DNA of 64,000 bases from positions 17,432,001-17,496,000 of the forward strand of contig NC_092580.1 in the NCBI RefSeq assembly GCF_037975245.1. The letters are read 5' to 3'. This DNA comes from Apostichopus japonicus (Eukaryota; Echinodermata; Holothuroidea; Aspidochirotida; Stichopodidae). A model generated the notes under the pieces. It had not been told where the DNA came from. It saw only the letters and a list, made by a program, of their open reading frames with translations, and made no database searches. The position numbers were made by a program, and so were the translations under genes. This document shows positions 25,368 to 38,900 of the stretch, one piece after another (positions within the stretch are counted from its first letter, which is position 1; the number at the start of each line of letters is the position of its first letter).

Positions 25368-28300
25368 ATAATTTTTATTCTTCGTTTTATTTGTTTCTGG
25401 AACGTTCATTTGCTTTCTTGCTGGTTTGTTGCTTGCTGCTATTTTCACTTGTTTCTTAAATTTCGATCTTGCTGGTAAGTTTGCTTGCTCACTGCTTACT
25501 TCTATTTTTTGTAAGCTTGCAAGATAGCTTGTTTTGTTTTTTCTCGTAGATTTGCTTGAATGCTATCTTGTTTGTTAGAGTGATTCCTTGTTGGTGTGTT
25601 TGCTTGCTTGCTGTTTTTTTTCTCGTGGGTTTGCTCGGATCCTAGAATGTTTGTTTATTTGTCCGTTGCTTTATTTACTCGGTGGTTTGATCGCTCGCTC
25701 GCTGATGTTTTTTTTTTTTTTGGCTCCCCACGGTTCCTTGCTTGTTTGCTCGTTTGTCGGTTTGTGTGTGTTTGCTCTTTTGTTTCCCCTTGATTGCTGG
25801 TTGATTTGTTTCCCTGTGTGTTTTGTTTTTGTTGGGTGTGTTTTTTTGTTTGTTTTGTTGCTTGCTTGTTTTCGTCTCTCTTTTTTTCTCTTTTCCTCTT
25901 TGGTATGTTTGCTTGCTTGTTTTTGTTTCTCTCTCTTAGATTTGCTTGAATGCTTGCTGGTTGTTAGAGTGTGTCCTTGCTGATAAGTTTGCTTGCTGGC
26001 TTACTTCTATTTCTTGTAAGCTTGCTTGATAGCTTGTTTTTTTTTTCTCTCGTCGATTTGCTTGAATGCTTGCTGGTTTGTTAGTGATTTTACTGTTTTT
26101 TGAAATTCTTGCTTGTTGTTTGATTTCAATATTGTTGGTATGTTTGCTTGCTTGCGGGCTTACTTCTATTTCTAGCTTACGCTTGTTTTTTTTTCTCTCT
26201 CGTAGATTTGCTTGAATGCTTGCTGGTTGTTAGAGTGATTCCTTGCTGGTAAGGTTGCTTGCTTGCTGGCTTACTTCTATTTCTTATAAGCTTGCTTGAT
26301 AGCTTTTTTTTTTTCTCTTGTAGATTTGCTTGAATGCTTGCTGGTTGTTAGAGTGATTCCTTGCTGGTAAGGTTGCTTGCTTGCTGGCTTACTTCTATTT
26401 CTTATAAGCTTGCTTGATAGCTTTTTTTTTTTCTCTTGTAGATTTGCTTGAATGCTTGCTGGTTGTTAGAGTGATTCCTTGCTGGTAAGTTTGCTTGCTT
26501 GCTGGCTTCTATTTCTTATAAGCTTGCTTGATAGCTTTTTTTTTCTCTCTCTCGTAGATTTGCTTGAATGCTTGCTGGTTGTTAGAGTGTTTCCTTGCAA
26601 GTAAGTTTGCTTGCTTGCTTGCTGGCTTACTTCTATTTCTTGTAAGCTTGCTTGATAGCTTGTTTTTTTTTTTCTCTCGTCAATTTGCTTGAATGCTTGC
26701 TGGTTTGTTAGTGATTTTACTGTTTTTTGAAATTCTCGCTTGTTGTTTGATTTCAATATTGTTGGTATGTTTGCTTGCTTGTGGGCTTACTTCTATTTCT
26801 TGTAAGCTAGCTTACGCTTGTTTTTTTTTTCTCTCTCGTAGATTTGCTTGAATGCTTGCTTGTTTGTTAGAGTGATTCCTTGCTGGTATGTTTGCTTGCT
26901 TGCTGTTTTTCATCTCGTGGGTTTGCTCGGATCCTCGAATGTTTGCTTGTTTGTCCGTTGCTTTATTTACTCGATGGTTTGATCGCTCGCTCGCTGATGT
27001 TTTTTTTTTTTTGGCTCCCCACGGTTCCTTGCTTGTTTGCTCGTTTGTCGGTTTGTGTGTGTTTGCTCTCTTGTTTCCCCTTGATTGCTGGTTGATTTGT
27101 TTCCCTGTGTGTTTTGTTTTTGTTGGGTGTGTTTTTTTGTTTGTTTTGTTGCTTGCTTGTTTCCGTCTCTCTTTTTTTCTCTTTTCCTCTTTGGTATGTT
27201 TGCTTGCTTGTTTTCGTTTCTCTCTCGTAGATTTGCTTGAATGCTTGCTGGTTGTTAGAGTGTTTCCTTGCAAGTAAGTTTGCTTGCTTGCTTGCTGGCT
27301 TACTTCTATTTCTTGTAAGCTTGCTTGATAGCTTGTTTTTTTTTTTCTCTCGTCGATTTGCTTGAATGCTTGCTGGTTTGTTAGTGATTTTACTGTTTTT
27401 TGAAATTCTCGCTTGTTGTTTGATTTCAATATTGTTGGTATGTTTGCTTGCTTGCTGGCTTACTTCTATTTCTAGCTTACGCTTGTTTTTTTTTCTCTCT
27501 CGTAGATTTGCTTGCTGGTTGTTAGAGTGATTCCTTGCTGGTAAGTTTGCTTGCTTGCTGGCTTACTTCTATTTCTTATAAGCTTGCTTGATAGCTTTTT
27601 TTTTTCTCTCTCTCGTAGATTTGCTTGAATGCTTGCTGGTTGTTAGAGTGATTCCTTGCTGGTAAGTTTGCTTGCTTGCTGGCTTCTATTTCTTATAAGC
27701 TTCCTTGATAGCTTTTTTTTTTCTCTCTCTCGTAGATTTGCTTGAATGCTTGCTGGTTGTTAAAGTGTTTCCTTGCAAGTAAGTTTGCTTGCTTGCTTAC
27801 TTCTATTTCTTGTAAGCTTGCTTGATACCTTTTTTTTTTTTCTCTCGTCAATTTGCTTGAATGCTTGCTGGTTTGTTAGTGATTTTACTGTTTTTTGAAA
27901 TTCTCGCTTGTTGTTTGATTTCAATCTTGTTGGTATGTTTGCTTGCTTGCGGGCTTACTTCTATTTCTTGTAAGCTAGCTTACGCTTGTTTTTTCTTTCT
28001 CTCTCGTAGATTTGCTTGAATGCTTGCTTGTTTGTTAGAGTGATTCCTTGCTGGTATGTTTGCTTGCTTGCTGTTTTTTATCTCGTGGGTTTGCTCGGAT
28101 CCTCGAATGTTTGCTTGTTTGTCCGTTGCTTTATTTACTCGATGGTTTGATCGCTCGCTCGCTGATGTTTTGTTTTTTTTTGGCTCCCCACGGTTCCTTG
28201 CTTGTTTGCTCGTTTGTCGGTTTGTGTGTGTTTGCTCTTTTGTTTCCCCTTGATTGCTGGTTGATTTGTTTCCCTGTGTGTTTTGTTTTTGTTGGGTGTG

Positions 28301-31300
28301 TTTTTTTGTTTGTTTTGTTGCTTGCTTGTTTTCGTTTCTCTCTCTTTTTTTCTCTTTTCCTCTTTGGTATGTTTGCTTGCTTGTTTTCGTTTCTCTCTCG
28401 TATATTTGTTTGAATGCTTGCTGGTTGTTAGAGTGTTTCCTTGCAAGTAAGTTTGCTTGCTCGCTTGCTGGCTTACTTCTATTTCTTGTAAGCTTGCTTG
28501 ATGGCTTGTTTTTTTTTTCTCTCGTCGATTTGCTTGAATGCTTGCTGGTTTGTTAGTGATTTTACTGTTTTTTGAAATTCTCGCTTGTTGTTTGATTTCA
28601 ATATTGTTGGTATGTTTGCTTGCTTGCGGGCTTACTTCTATTTCTTGTAAGCTAGCTTACGCTTGTTTTTTTTTTCTCTCTCGTAGATTTGCTTGAATGC
28701 TTACTTGTTTGTTAGAGTGATTCCTTGCTGGTATGTTTGCTTGCTTGCTGTTTTTTATCTCGTGGGTTTGCTCGGATCCTCGAATGTTTGCTTGTTTGTC
28801 CGTTGCTTTATTTACTCGATGGTTTGATCGCTCGCTCGCTGATGTTTTGTTTTTTTTTGGCTCCCCACGGTTCCTTGCTTGTTTGCTCGTTTGTCGGTTT
28901 GTGTGTGTTTGCTCTTTTGTTTCCCCTTGATTGCTGGTTGATTTGTTTCCCTATGTGTTTCGTTTTTGTTGGGTGTGTTTTTTTGTTTGTTTTGTTGCTT
29001 GCTTGTTTTCGTCTCTCTTTTTTTCTCTTTTCCTCTTTGGTATGTTTGCTTGCTTGTTTTCGTTTCTCTCTCGTAGATTTGTTTGAATGCTTGCTGGTTG
29101 TTAGAGTGTTTCCTTGCAAGTAAGTTTGCTTGCTCGCTTGCTGGCTTACTTCTATTTCTTGTAAGCTTGCTTGATAGCTTGTTTTTTTTTTTCTCTCGTC
29201 GATTTGCTTGAATGCTTGCTGGTTTGTTAGTGATTTTACTGTTTTTTGAAATTCTCGCTTGTTGTTTGATTTCAATATTGTTGGTATGTTTGCTTGCTTG
29301 CTGGCTTACTTCTATTTCTAGCTTACGCTTGTTTTTTTTTCTCTCTCGTAGATTTGCTTGCTGGTTGTTAGAGTGATTCCTTGCTGGTAAGTTTGCTTGC
29401 TTGCTGGCTTACTTCTATTTCTTATAAGCTTGCTTGATAGCTTTTTTTTTTCTCTCTCTCGTAGATTTGCTTGAATGCTTGCTGGTTGTTAGAGTGATTC
29501 CTTGCTGGTAAGTTTGCTTGCTTGCTGGCTTCTATTTCTTATAAGCTTCCTTGATAGCTTTTTTTTTTCTCTCTCTCGTAGATTTGCTTGATTGCTTGCT
29601 GGTTGTTAAAGTGTTTCCTTGCAAGTAAGTTTGCTTGCTTGCTTGCTGGCTTACTTCTATTTCTTGTAAGCTTGCTTGATACCTTTTTTTTTTTCTCTCG
29701 TCAATTTGCTTGAATGCTTGCTGGTTTGTTAGTGATTTTACTGTTTTTTGAAATTCTCGCTTGTTGTTTGATTTCAATCTTGTTGGTATGTTTGCTTGCT
29801 TGCGGGCTTACTTCTATTTCTTGTAAGCTAGCTTACGCTTGTTTTTTTTTTCTCTCTCGTAGATTTGCTTGAATGCTTGCTTGTTTGTTAGAGTGATTCC
29901 TTGCTGGTATGTTTGCTTGCTTGCTGTTTTTTATCTTGTGGGTTTGCTCGGATCCTCGAATGTTTGCTTGTTTGTCCGTTGCTTTATTTACTCGATGGTT
30001 TGATCGCTCGCTCGCTCGCTGATGTTTTGTTTTTTTTTGGCTCCCCACGGTTCCTTGCTTGTTTGTCGGTTTGTGTGTGTTTGCTCTTTTGTTTCCCCTT
30101 GATTGCTGGTTGATTTGTTTCCCTATGTGTTTTGTTTTTGTTGGGTGTGCTTTTTTGTTTGTTTTGTTGCTTGCTTGTTTTCGTCTCTCTTTTTTTCTCT
30201 TTTCCTCTTTGGTATGTTTGCTTGCTTGTTTTCGTTTCTCTCTCGTAGATTTGTTTGAATGCTTGCTGGTTGTTAGAGTGTTTCCTTGCAAGTAAGTTTG
30301 CTTGCTCGCTTGCTGGCTTACTTCTATTTCTTGTAAGCTTGCTTGATAGCTTGTTTTTTTTTTTCTCTCGTCGATTTGCTTGAATGCTTGCTGGTTTGTT
30401 AGTGATTTTACTGTTTTTTGAAATTCTCGCTTGTTGTTTGATTTCAATATTGTTGGTATGTTTGCTTGCTTGCGGGCTTACTTCTATTTCTTGTAAGCTA
30501 GCTTACGCTTGTTTTTTTTTCTCTCTCGTAGATTTGCTTGAATGCTTGCTTGTTTGTTAGAGTGATTCCTTGCTGGTATGTTTGCTTGCTTGCTGTTTTT
30601 TATCTGGTGGGTTTGCTCGGATCCTCGAATGTTTGCTTGTTTGTCCGTTGCTTTATTTACTCGGTGGTTTGATCGCTCGCTCGCTGATGTTTTGTTTTTT
30701 TTTGGCTCCCCACGGTTCCTTGCTTGTTTGCTCGTTTGTCGGTTTGTGTGTGTTTGCTCTCTTGTTTCCCCTTGATTGCTGGTTGATTTGTTTCCCTGTG
30801 TGTTTTGTTGTTTGTTGTTTGTTGGGTGTGTTTTTTTTGTTTGTTTTGTTGCTTGCTTGTTTTCTTCTCTCTTTTTTTCTCTTTTCTCTTTTTCTCTTTG
30901 GTATGTTTGCTTGCTTGTTTTCGTTTCTCTCTCGTAGATTTGCTTGAATGCTTGCTGGTTGTTAGTGATTTTACTGTTTTTTGAAATTCTCGCTTGTTGT
31001 TTGATTTCAATATTGTTGGTATGTTTGCTTGCTTGCGGGCTTACTTCTATTTCTTGTAAGCTAGCTTACGCTTGTTTTTTTTTTCTCTCTCGTAGATTTG
31101 CTTGAATGCTTGCTTGTTTGTTAGAGTGATTCCTTGCTGGTATGTTTGCTTGCTTGCTGTTTTTTATCTCGTGGGTTTGCTCGGATCCTCGAATGTTTGC
31201 TTGTTTGTCCGTTGCTTTATTTACTCGATGGTTTGATCGCTCGCTCGCTGATGTTTTGTTTTTTTTTGGCTCCCCACGGTTCCTTGCTTGTTTGCTCGTT

Positions 31301-32700
31301 TGTCGGTTTGTGTGTGTTTGCTCTTTTGTTTCCCCTTGATTGCTGGTTGATTTGTTTCCCTGTGTGTTTTGTTTTTGTTGGGTGTGTTTTTTTGTTTGTT
31401 TTGTTGCTTGCTTGTTTTCGTTTCTCTCTCTTTTTTTCTCTTTTCCTCTTTGGTATGTTTGCTTGCTTGTTTTCGTTTCTCTCTCGTATATTTGTTTGAA
31501 TGCTTGCTGGTTGTTAGAGTGTTTCCTTGCAAGTAAGTTTGCTTGCTCGCTTGCTGGCTTACTTCTATTTCTTGTAAGCTTGCTTGATAGCTTGTTTTTT
31601 TTTTCTCTCGTCAATTTGCTTGAATGCTTGCTGGTTTGTTAGTGATTTTACTGTTTTTTGAAATTCTCGCTTGTTGTTTGATTTCAATATTGTTGGTATG
31701 TTTGCTTGCTTGCGGGCTTACTTCTATTTCTTGTAAGCTAGCTTACGCTTGTTTTTTTTTTCTCTCTCGTAGATTTGCTTGAATGCTTGCTTGTTTGTTA
31801 GAGTGATTCCTTGCTGGTATGTTTGCTTGCTTGCTGTTTTTTATCTCGTGGGTTTGCTCGGATCCTCGAATGTTTGCTTGTTTGTCCGTTGCTTTATTTA
31901 CTCGATGGTTTGATCGCTCGCTCGCTGATGTTTTGTTTTTTTTTGGCTCCCCACGGTTCCTTGCTTGTTTGCTCGTTTGTCGGTTTGTGTGTGTTTGCTC
32001 TTTTGTTTCCCCTTGATTGCTGGTTGATTTGTTTCCCTGTGTGTTTTGTTGTTTGTTGTTTGTTGGGTGTGTTTTTTTTGTTTGTTTTGTTGCTTGCTTG
32101 TTTTCTTCTCTCTTTTTTTCTCTTTTCTCTTTTTCTCTTTGGTATGTTTGCTTGCTTGTTTTCGTTTCTCTCTCGTAGATTTGCTTGAATGCTTGCTGGT
32201 TGTTAGAGTGTTTCCTTGCAAGTAAGTTTGCTTGCTTGCTTGCTGGCTTACTTCTATTTCTTGTAAGCTTGCTTGATAGCTTGTTTTTTTTTTCTCTCGT
32301 CGATTTGCTTGAATGCTTGCTGGTTTGTTAGTGATTTTACTGTTTTTTGAAATTCTTGCTTGTTGTTTGATTTCAAACTTGTTGGTATGTTTGCTTGCTT
32401 GCTGGCTTACTTCTATTTCTTGTAAGCAAGCTTACGCTTGTTTTTTTTCTCTCTCGTAGATTTGCTTGTATGCTTGCTGGTTGTTAGAGTGATTCCTTGC
32501 TGGTAAGTTTGCTTGCTTGCTGGCTTACTTCTTTTTTTTGTAAGCTTGCTTGATAGCTTTTTTTTTTTTCTCATAGATTTGCTTGAATGCTTGCTGGTTG
32601 TTAGAGTGATTCCTTGCTGGTAAGTTTGCTTGCTTGCTGGCTTACTTCTTTTTTTGTAAGCTTGCTTGATAGCTTGTTTTTTTTTTTTCGTAGATTTGCT
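25368..32700. repeat. Rearranged higher-order satellite zone
   Basis: Same vocabulary as the T/G-rich zone, but the block that occurs once per 6.2-kb unit (landmark TTGCTCGGATCCT, then GGCTCCCCACGGTTCC) recurs every 0.56-1.3 kb: block starts near 25588, 26880, 28048, 28725, 29901, 30570, 31134 and 31811. The block at 28048 closely matches that at 31134, and 30570 matches 31811, so blocks were copied within the zone. The inverted-repeat element, the island and the GTAG array are absent here. No gene supported. Confidence 0.9.
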
Positions 32701-33738
32701 TGAATGCCTGCTTGTTTGTTAAAGTTATTCCTTGCTGGTATGTTTGCTTGCTTGCTTGCTTGCTGTTTTTTTTTTCTATTGGGTTTGCTCGGATCCTCGA
32801 ATGTTTGCTTGTTTGTCTGTTGCTTTATTTACTCCATGGTTTGTTTGCTCGCTCACTCGTTGATTTGTTATTTTTGGCTCCCCACGGTTCCTTGCTTGTT
32901 TGCTCGTTTGTCGGTTTGTGTGTGTTATTGCTCTCTTGTTTCCCCTTGATTGCTGGTTGATTTGTTTCCCTGTGTGTTTTGTTGTTTGTTGGGTGTGTTT
33001 TTGTTTTTTGTTTTTTTTGCTTGCTTGTTTTCTTCTCTCTTTTTTCTCTTTGGTATGTTTGCTTGCTTGTTTTCTTTTCTCTCTCTTAGATTTGCTTGAA
33101 TGCTTGCTGGTTGTTAGAGTGTGTCCTTGCTGATAAGTTTGCTTGCTTGCTGGCTTACTTCTATTTTTTGTAAGCTTGCTTGATAGCTTGTTTTTTTTTC
33201 TCGTAGATTTGCTTGAATGCATACTGGTTGTTAGAGTTATTCCTTGCTGGTATGTTTGCTTGCTTACTGGCTTACTTCTATTTCTTGTGAGCTTGCTTGA
33301 TAGCTTGTTTTATTTTCTCTCACAGATTTGCTTGAATGCTTGCTGGTTTGTAAGAGTGATTCTGCTGTTTTTTTTTTTCAATTCTCGCTTGTTTGTTTGA
33401 TTTCAATCTTGTTGGTATGTTTGCTTGCTTGCTGGCTTACTTCTATTTCTTTTAAGCCTGCTTGATAGGCTCTTTTTTTCCCTCGTAGATATGCTTGCTT
33501 GTTGTTAGAGTGATTCTTGCTGATTCGTTTGTTTGTTTGTTTGTTGATTGCTCCATTTGCTCGCTGGTCTTTTCACTGGTTTGTTTGCTTGCTCGCTGAT
33601 TTGTTTATATTTCTTGTGGGATGGCTCGGTTCCTTGAAGGTTTGCTTGTTTGTCAGTTTGTCAGTTTGTGTGCATGTTTGTTTGTTTGCTTGTTCCCCCT
33701 TGATTGCTGGTTGATTTGTTTCCCTGTGTGTTTTGTTG

Positions 33739-33744
33739 GTTTTT
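33739..33744. other. Empty insertion site for the inverted-repeat element
   Basis: The six bases GTTTTT stand where units 1-4 have CTAATT plus the element. With one AATT retained, the flanks line up base for base in length. Confidence 0.75.
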
Positions 33745-34916
33745 GTGTGTGTTGTTTTGTTTTTATTGTTGTGTGTTCTTGTCTGCTTGCTCACTAGTAT
33801 TTTCTTTTCTTGTGAGCTTGTTTTGTTATGTTGCATGTTGGTATATTTTATTGCATGTTTGTTTAGTTGCTTGCTTGATGGATAGTTGCGTTGTAGCTGG
33901 TGTCTATGTTTTTGCTGTTAGTTTGTCCGCTCGTTTGCTGGTTGTTTTGTTTTCTCGCTTGCTGAATAGTTTGTAGTAGCCGTTGGATTGATTGCTGGTG
34001 AGTTTGTGTGTTTGGGCTTGCCTGCTGGTTTATGTTCTTTTCCTGTGGGCTTGTTTGCTTGTCGATTTGTTTGCTTGCTGGTATATTTTAACGCATGATG
34101 GTGTTTTGTGTTGGTTTGTTAGCTTGCTAGCTGGATAGGTTTGTGGTAGCCTAGCTGTGTGATTGATTGCTGGTGTCTTTGGTGTTCTTGTGTGTCTGCT
34201 AGTTTTTTGCTAGGTTTGTTTGGTTGTTACTTGTTGGATTGATTTCTTGTGGGTTTGTTTGCTTGCTAACTGGTTGTGCTGCTTGCTTGATATTTTGCTC
34301 ATTTATCTCATTTATCTATCTATTAAACATAGGCCATGTTAAATGAATCTACTGCCTCTAGCTAATGTAGGCTGATCTATGTAATGTATCGATCTAATAC
34401 ATTTATCTAATGTATCTCTCTAATGTATGTATCTAAATAATATATGTATCTAAAATAGTGTATGTACTGTATCTATGGTAATAGTGTAAATAGTTAATAG
34501 GATGATTAATAAATGCATGTATGTATATTTGATTAAGTAATGCATACATATAATATATACTAGTAAGTATGTAATGTATTGAATTAATGTATGTAACAGA
34601 TGTTCTTATCTATCTAAAGTATCGATCTATCTAATATATCTTTGTAATGTATCTACCTATTGTATCTATCTCATGTATGTATGTTGAAAGGTAGGTCTGT
34701 AGGTTGTTCTGTATGTAGGTCTGTGGGTAGGTCTGTAGGTAGGTCAGTAGCTAGTTTTTTATTATTTTTTTTAATTTTTTTTATATTTTTATTGATATAG
34801 GTAGGTCTGTAGGTACATCAGTATGTCAGTCATTAGGTAGGTCTGTGAGTTTGTCCGTGGGTCGGTCTGTAGGTAGGTCAGTAGCTATTTTTTCATTTTT
34901 TTTATATTTTTTATAT

Positions 34917-35239
34917 AGCCAGAGTGAACAATAGCCATGAAGATTGACATAACTTAAGAGCTAATATAGGCTGTAAGGCCCTATAATAGAAATCCACATG
35001 GGCCAATCAGTGGTTCACAGCAGCTTAGGAACTATTGACGGGTGGGGGGTTGGTGGCCCCCTCATCCCAGAAGCACACCCAAGCAGTGCCGTGGGAGGTG
35101 CGCACTATACATGACCTAAACTGAAAGCATCCGGAGATTCAGAACAGTTCGGGCATCCAGATTGCAAAAGAACACCTCTCGGTCAAGGATTGGGTGATCA
35201 GTGCCTAAAAAATACACCACCCACTCCCCATTCAGGAAT
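34917..35239. other. Non-repetitive island, terminal half-unit
   Basis: One substitution and a one-base shorter G run across the first 300 bp relative to unit 4; the last 25 bp and the following sequence are more diverged. Confidence 0.7.
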
Positions 35240-35930
35240 CCGTAGGTACGCCGTTGGGTAGGTCAGTCTGTAGGTAGGTCTGTAGGTAGGTTTGTGGGTT
35301 GGTCTGTCAGTAGGTCTGTGGGTAGTTTGGTAGGTAGGTCGGTAGGTTATCAGGGACATAAATTTAAAAAGAATTATCAAACATGTTTTGACCAAATATT
35401 GCATTAATTAAAACATTCATATATATCTAAATATATAGTTATATCAAATGTTTACTTAGATGTGCACATATGAAATTGATATATGAGCATATATGAAATT
35501 GTGATATTTTATGTTGATGGTGCATGTATATGGTGCATTATTGATGATAAATAAGTATATGTTAATCCAAGTTTTCAATTTATTTATTTACATCAACCTG
35601 AGGGCTAATGTTTCCTGGGCCCTCTTTACATAATTATATACATAATTATAATTACAGTTAATATCTGGATATTATGTATATAAAAATGGATATAAATATA
35701 TACAATTATATCTATATAGGTAGGTCTATATGTAGTTATGTCAATAGATATAGGTAAGTCAGTATGTCTGTAGGTTGGTGAGGTCTTCTATCTAATGTAT
35801 ATTCTATCAAATGCATCTATCTAAGTGAGGTGTGTAGGTAGGTCTGGAGGTAGTTTGGTAGGTAGGTAGGTTATTAGGTACATACCCTAGTAAAGAGTTA
35901 TCAAACATGTTTTGACCAAATATAGCAATA

Positions 35931-38900
35931 ATTAATACATTCATATAAAGCTATAGCTAAAGCGTGCTGGTTGGAGGCTGGTTGCTGGCCGAAGGCTACA
36001 TGGTACAGGACTGGTAGTTCTAAAAAAGAATCACCAAAAATCTGTGTCCACTTTCTGGCTTTTATAAGAACAGTGATTGTTAATGTGATGGATATGCAAC
36101 GAAAGAGTTTTGGACAAAGTAGTTTCCCAAGGACACTGCCAAGCCCTCGATGGTAGTCTTACAGAATACAATGCCTTACACGGTCTGTTTAATAGCAGTT
36201 TATAAGACCCACGAAGAACTCTGTTACCAGACGTTACATTCTAAAGTTTAAATTGTCAGTTTAGATGTGAGTTGACATCACATCGAACTCACAAACCCCC
36301 GGCAAGTATTGTCAAATTCAATACATACGATGCCAGGACAGAAAATATCGTGCCAGGACCGCATTCAAATGAACTAGCACTTTTATCAAACAGGACCTGA
36401 CCCGCAAGAACCAGGGGCTGTTTGCTCATGCCTGTCAACATGGAGAAGGTCAACTGGTCTTGGGCCCTCGGTGGGAAGAGTTTTGTAACTGACGGGAACA
36501 ACAGCAAGCATCGTATCACCACTGCTAACAACCAAGATAGACTTTTGTAAATTTTTGACTGTCATTTTTCTACTACTTTCCCTCCATTTTGAAGGTTTTG
36601 ACCCACTATACTGGCCACTACCAGGGCATAATCATGTCTTACAATAGCATCTTAGCGAGTCATTTGCACACATCACTGGATTTTATTACAGGGTTTTTTT
36701 AGTCGAATATATTGGTTCATCCAAACAACTTCTAATCCAGACTAAAGGTATTGTACTCTATTTCACTTGCCTTTTTTCCTGTAATCTCATTTGTTCAAGA
36801 GTTCAACACTGCGTGGAATCTACTACTTTCATTGATCACCTAGGTTGTATTTGTATGCTTGCATATTCTTCTAGTGAGTATTCTATGAGTAATTGTTGTA
36901 GTACACAACAAATACACTATATATTTTTATCAATAGAGATTGAAATATAACTTTATGAATTGAAACTGAATTGTTTGTTTTGTTCTTTAAATTTGAGATC
37001 AGAAACATATTAAATTTAGTTTTGCACTTCATTAATTACATATTTTTTTAAGAAATATATGAAAATTAAGTTAACAAACGGTTCATCACCTTTCTGAAAG
37101 ATAAAGATGTCCCTTTGCATCTAATTTAAACAGGAATATCGTCAGTTTACAAACAATATAAATATTTAATCCGGAATACTTATCATATAACAAGGTAGCT
37201 ATTGCATTCAGCTAAAGGTTGAACTTGTCATTGCAGTAAAAAAAATAGAAGAAAAGCACAAAGCGTTTGATCCAGTTACAAAAGGGTCTTGTAAAGTCAA
37301 ACATTTTTCTAGTTTGAATTAAATTCATGAGTGAAACAGATGTTGTCCTATGAATGAGCTACACATTTTATTATTGCCAGTGTGAAGTGGTGATATGCCA
37401 GCAATAGTGATACGGTAACAAAACAGTGATGGAAACTAATTGATAGCATTTTTCCCAGAGGGCTTGATTACATTGTATGGAAGGAAACGCTCATGATAGA
37501 CACGAATAACAAACAACATTAACAAGACTGTGTAAATCAAGACGTGCCAATCAGAAATTTGAAGTTGAAAGGATATCCATAGTCCATGAATTTCGATCGA
37601 AATTCTTATGAAAAAGTTATTGAAAACTTGAGTTGCATATCCATCTCATTTACACATATTCGTTATGCTAGTTGCCAAATATTGAAGAAACCAAATATTG
37701 AAGAATTATTGAAGAAACAATAATGAAGAAACAAATAAATGAAATGAAATGAATAATAACATCTGAAACCCACATTGTCTTCATGGATATGAAAAGTACC
37801 TACGATCACCAAAGTCAGGGGGAGCATTTCGTGATAGAATTTGTTTAGAGAGCCCTGTAACTAGCTACAGGTAGTATTATAAGTAATTCTAGTGCGTCTT
37901 GTATCAGTGCTGAAACTTTATTACAAAATTTAAAAGCAGGAAAAATAACCTGAAAAGAAACGATACAAATATTGTGCATGTATATATATATATTGTGCGT
38001 TTATGCTATTATAATGATTGTATAGGCCAGTTACAGTATAGGCACTTCATTACGTATCATCAACACACATTGGGCTATCTCTTTAGAAGTAAACGTATAC
38101 TCAAACAGTTTTGTATTCTTAACTTTGAGGGAAAATAATTGTTCATTATCAATAAAATATGATTTTCAATTTGAAATATGTTACTCACATTTATTCACTG
38201 CATATAGCAGCCCGCAGTCGGACGCGCAGAGTTTACATCAGTGCATTGTGACGTCTTGATGTAAACTAAATTTCCCGCCAAGAAAGTCAGTCGCGTGTCG
38301 TCCCTAAATTTATGTTAATCTTGTGTGGTCATTCATCATACTCCGTCAACGATAAAGATTAAGCTGTCTGAATTGTGTTGCTATGTGATCATTGTGGTTT
38401 AAAACCTGACTTAACACGACTGAACTAGCTTATCCGTTATTACTCTACAATCGTGCTCGTACCATTGTGTAGTAAATAATCACACACTCAAATCGATATA
38501 ACTTCTTTTTTGGCGGCGGGGAGAGCGTGACCATTCTCAGAGATCGATCGAATGATAAGTTCCAAAAAACTAATGCCTCGTGTTTTCTTCTACTTCTTTA
38601 TGTTGATAGGAGACAAAACTTCAGCGAATTTAGCTAGTTTTAGAAACGTTCCCTGTTTGGCAACGCAAACGACTATTTATTATCATATCGTAAATAAAAA
38701 ACAGAACACAGAGTAACTTGTATAGGGCCTAATGAAATGTCATGAAATCGAAGCAAACCAATAACCATAATAAATAATCTGCATAATTCATTTATTAAAA
38801 GTAAATGTATTTTTGGCACAGTGCATAATTGATATTTTCATCTTAAACGTTTACGTCTTGACATCAAAATTAACAAACTGATGGAGCTGTATTCAAGTCG

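Larger units (their letters stand above)
32701..35930. repeat. Diverged terminal half-unit of the macrosatellite
   Basis: Collinear with about 1701-5560 of unit 1, with many private indels. It includes the BamHI block, T/G zone, ATCT/ATGT zone, GTAG arrays and island, but lacks the inverted-repeat element. A stretch equivalent to about 5240-5400 is largely missing, and homology fades at about 35,930. This is the edge of the array next to single-copy DNA, where divergence from array homogenisation is expected. Confidence 0.88.

Noticed and set aside
1-36000. Telomeric sequence
   Set aside because: No TTAGGG-type arrays; GTAGGT-type words are tetranucleotide-based and internal.
36289-36531. 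80-codon minus-strand open frame next to the array
   Set aside because: No recognisable domain, no supporting splice signals, and a length expected by chance.
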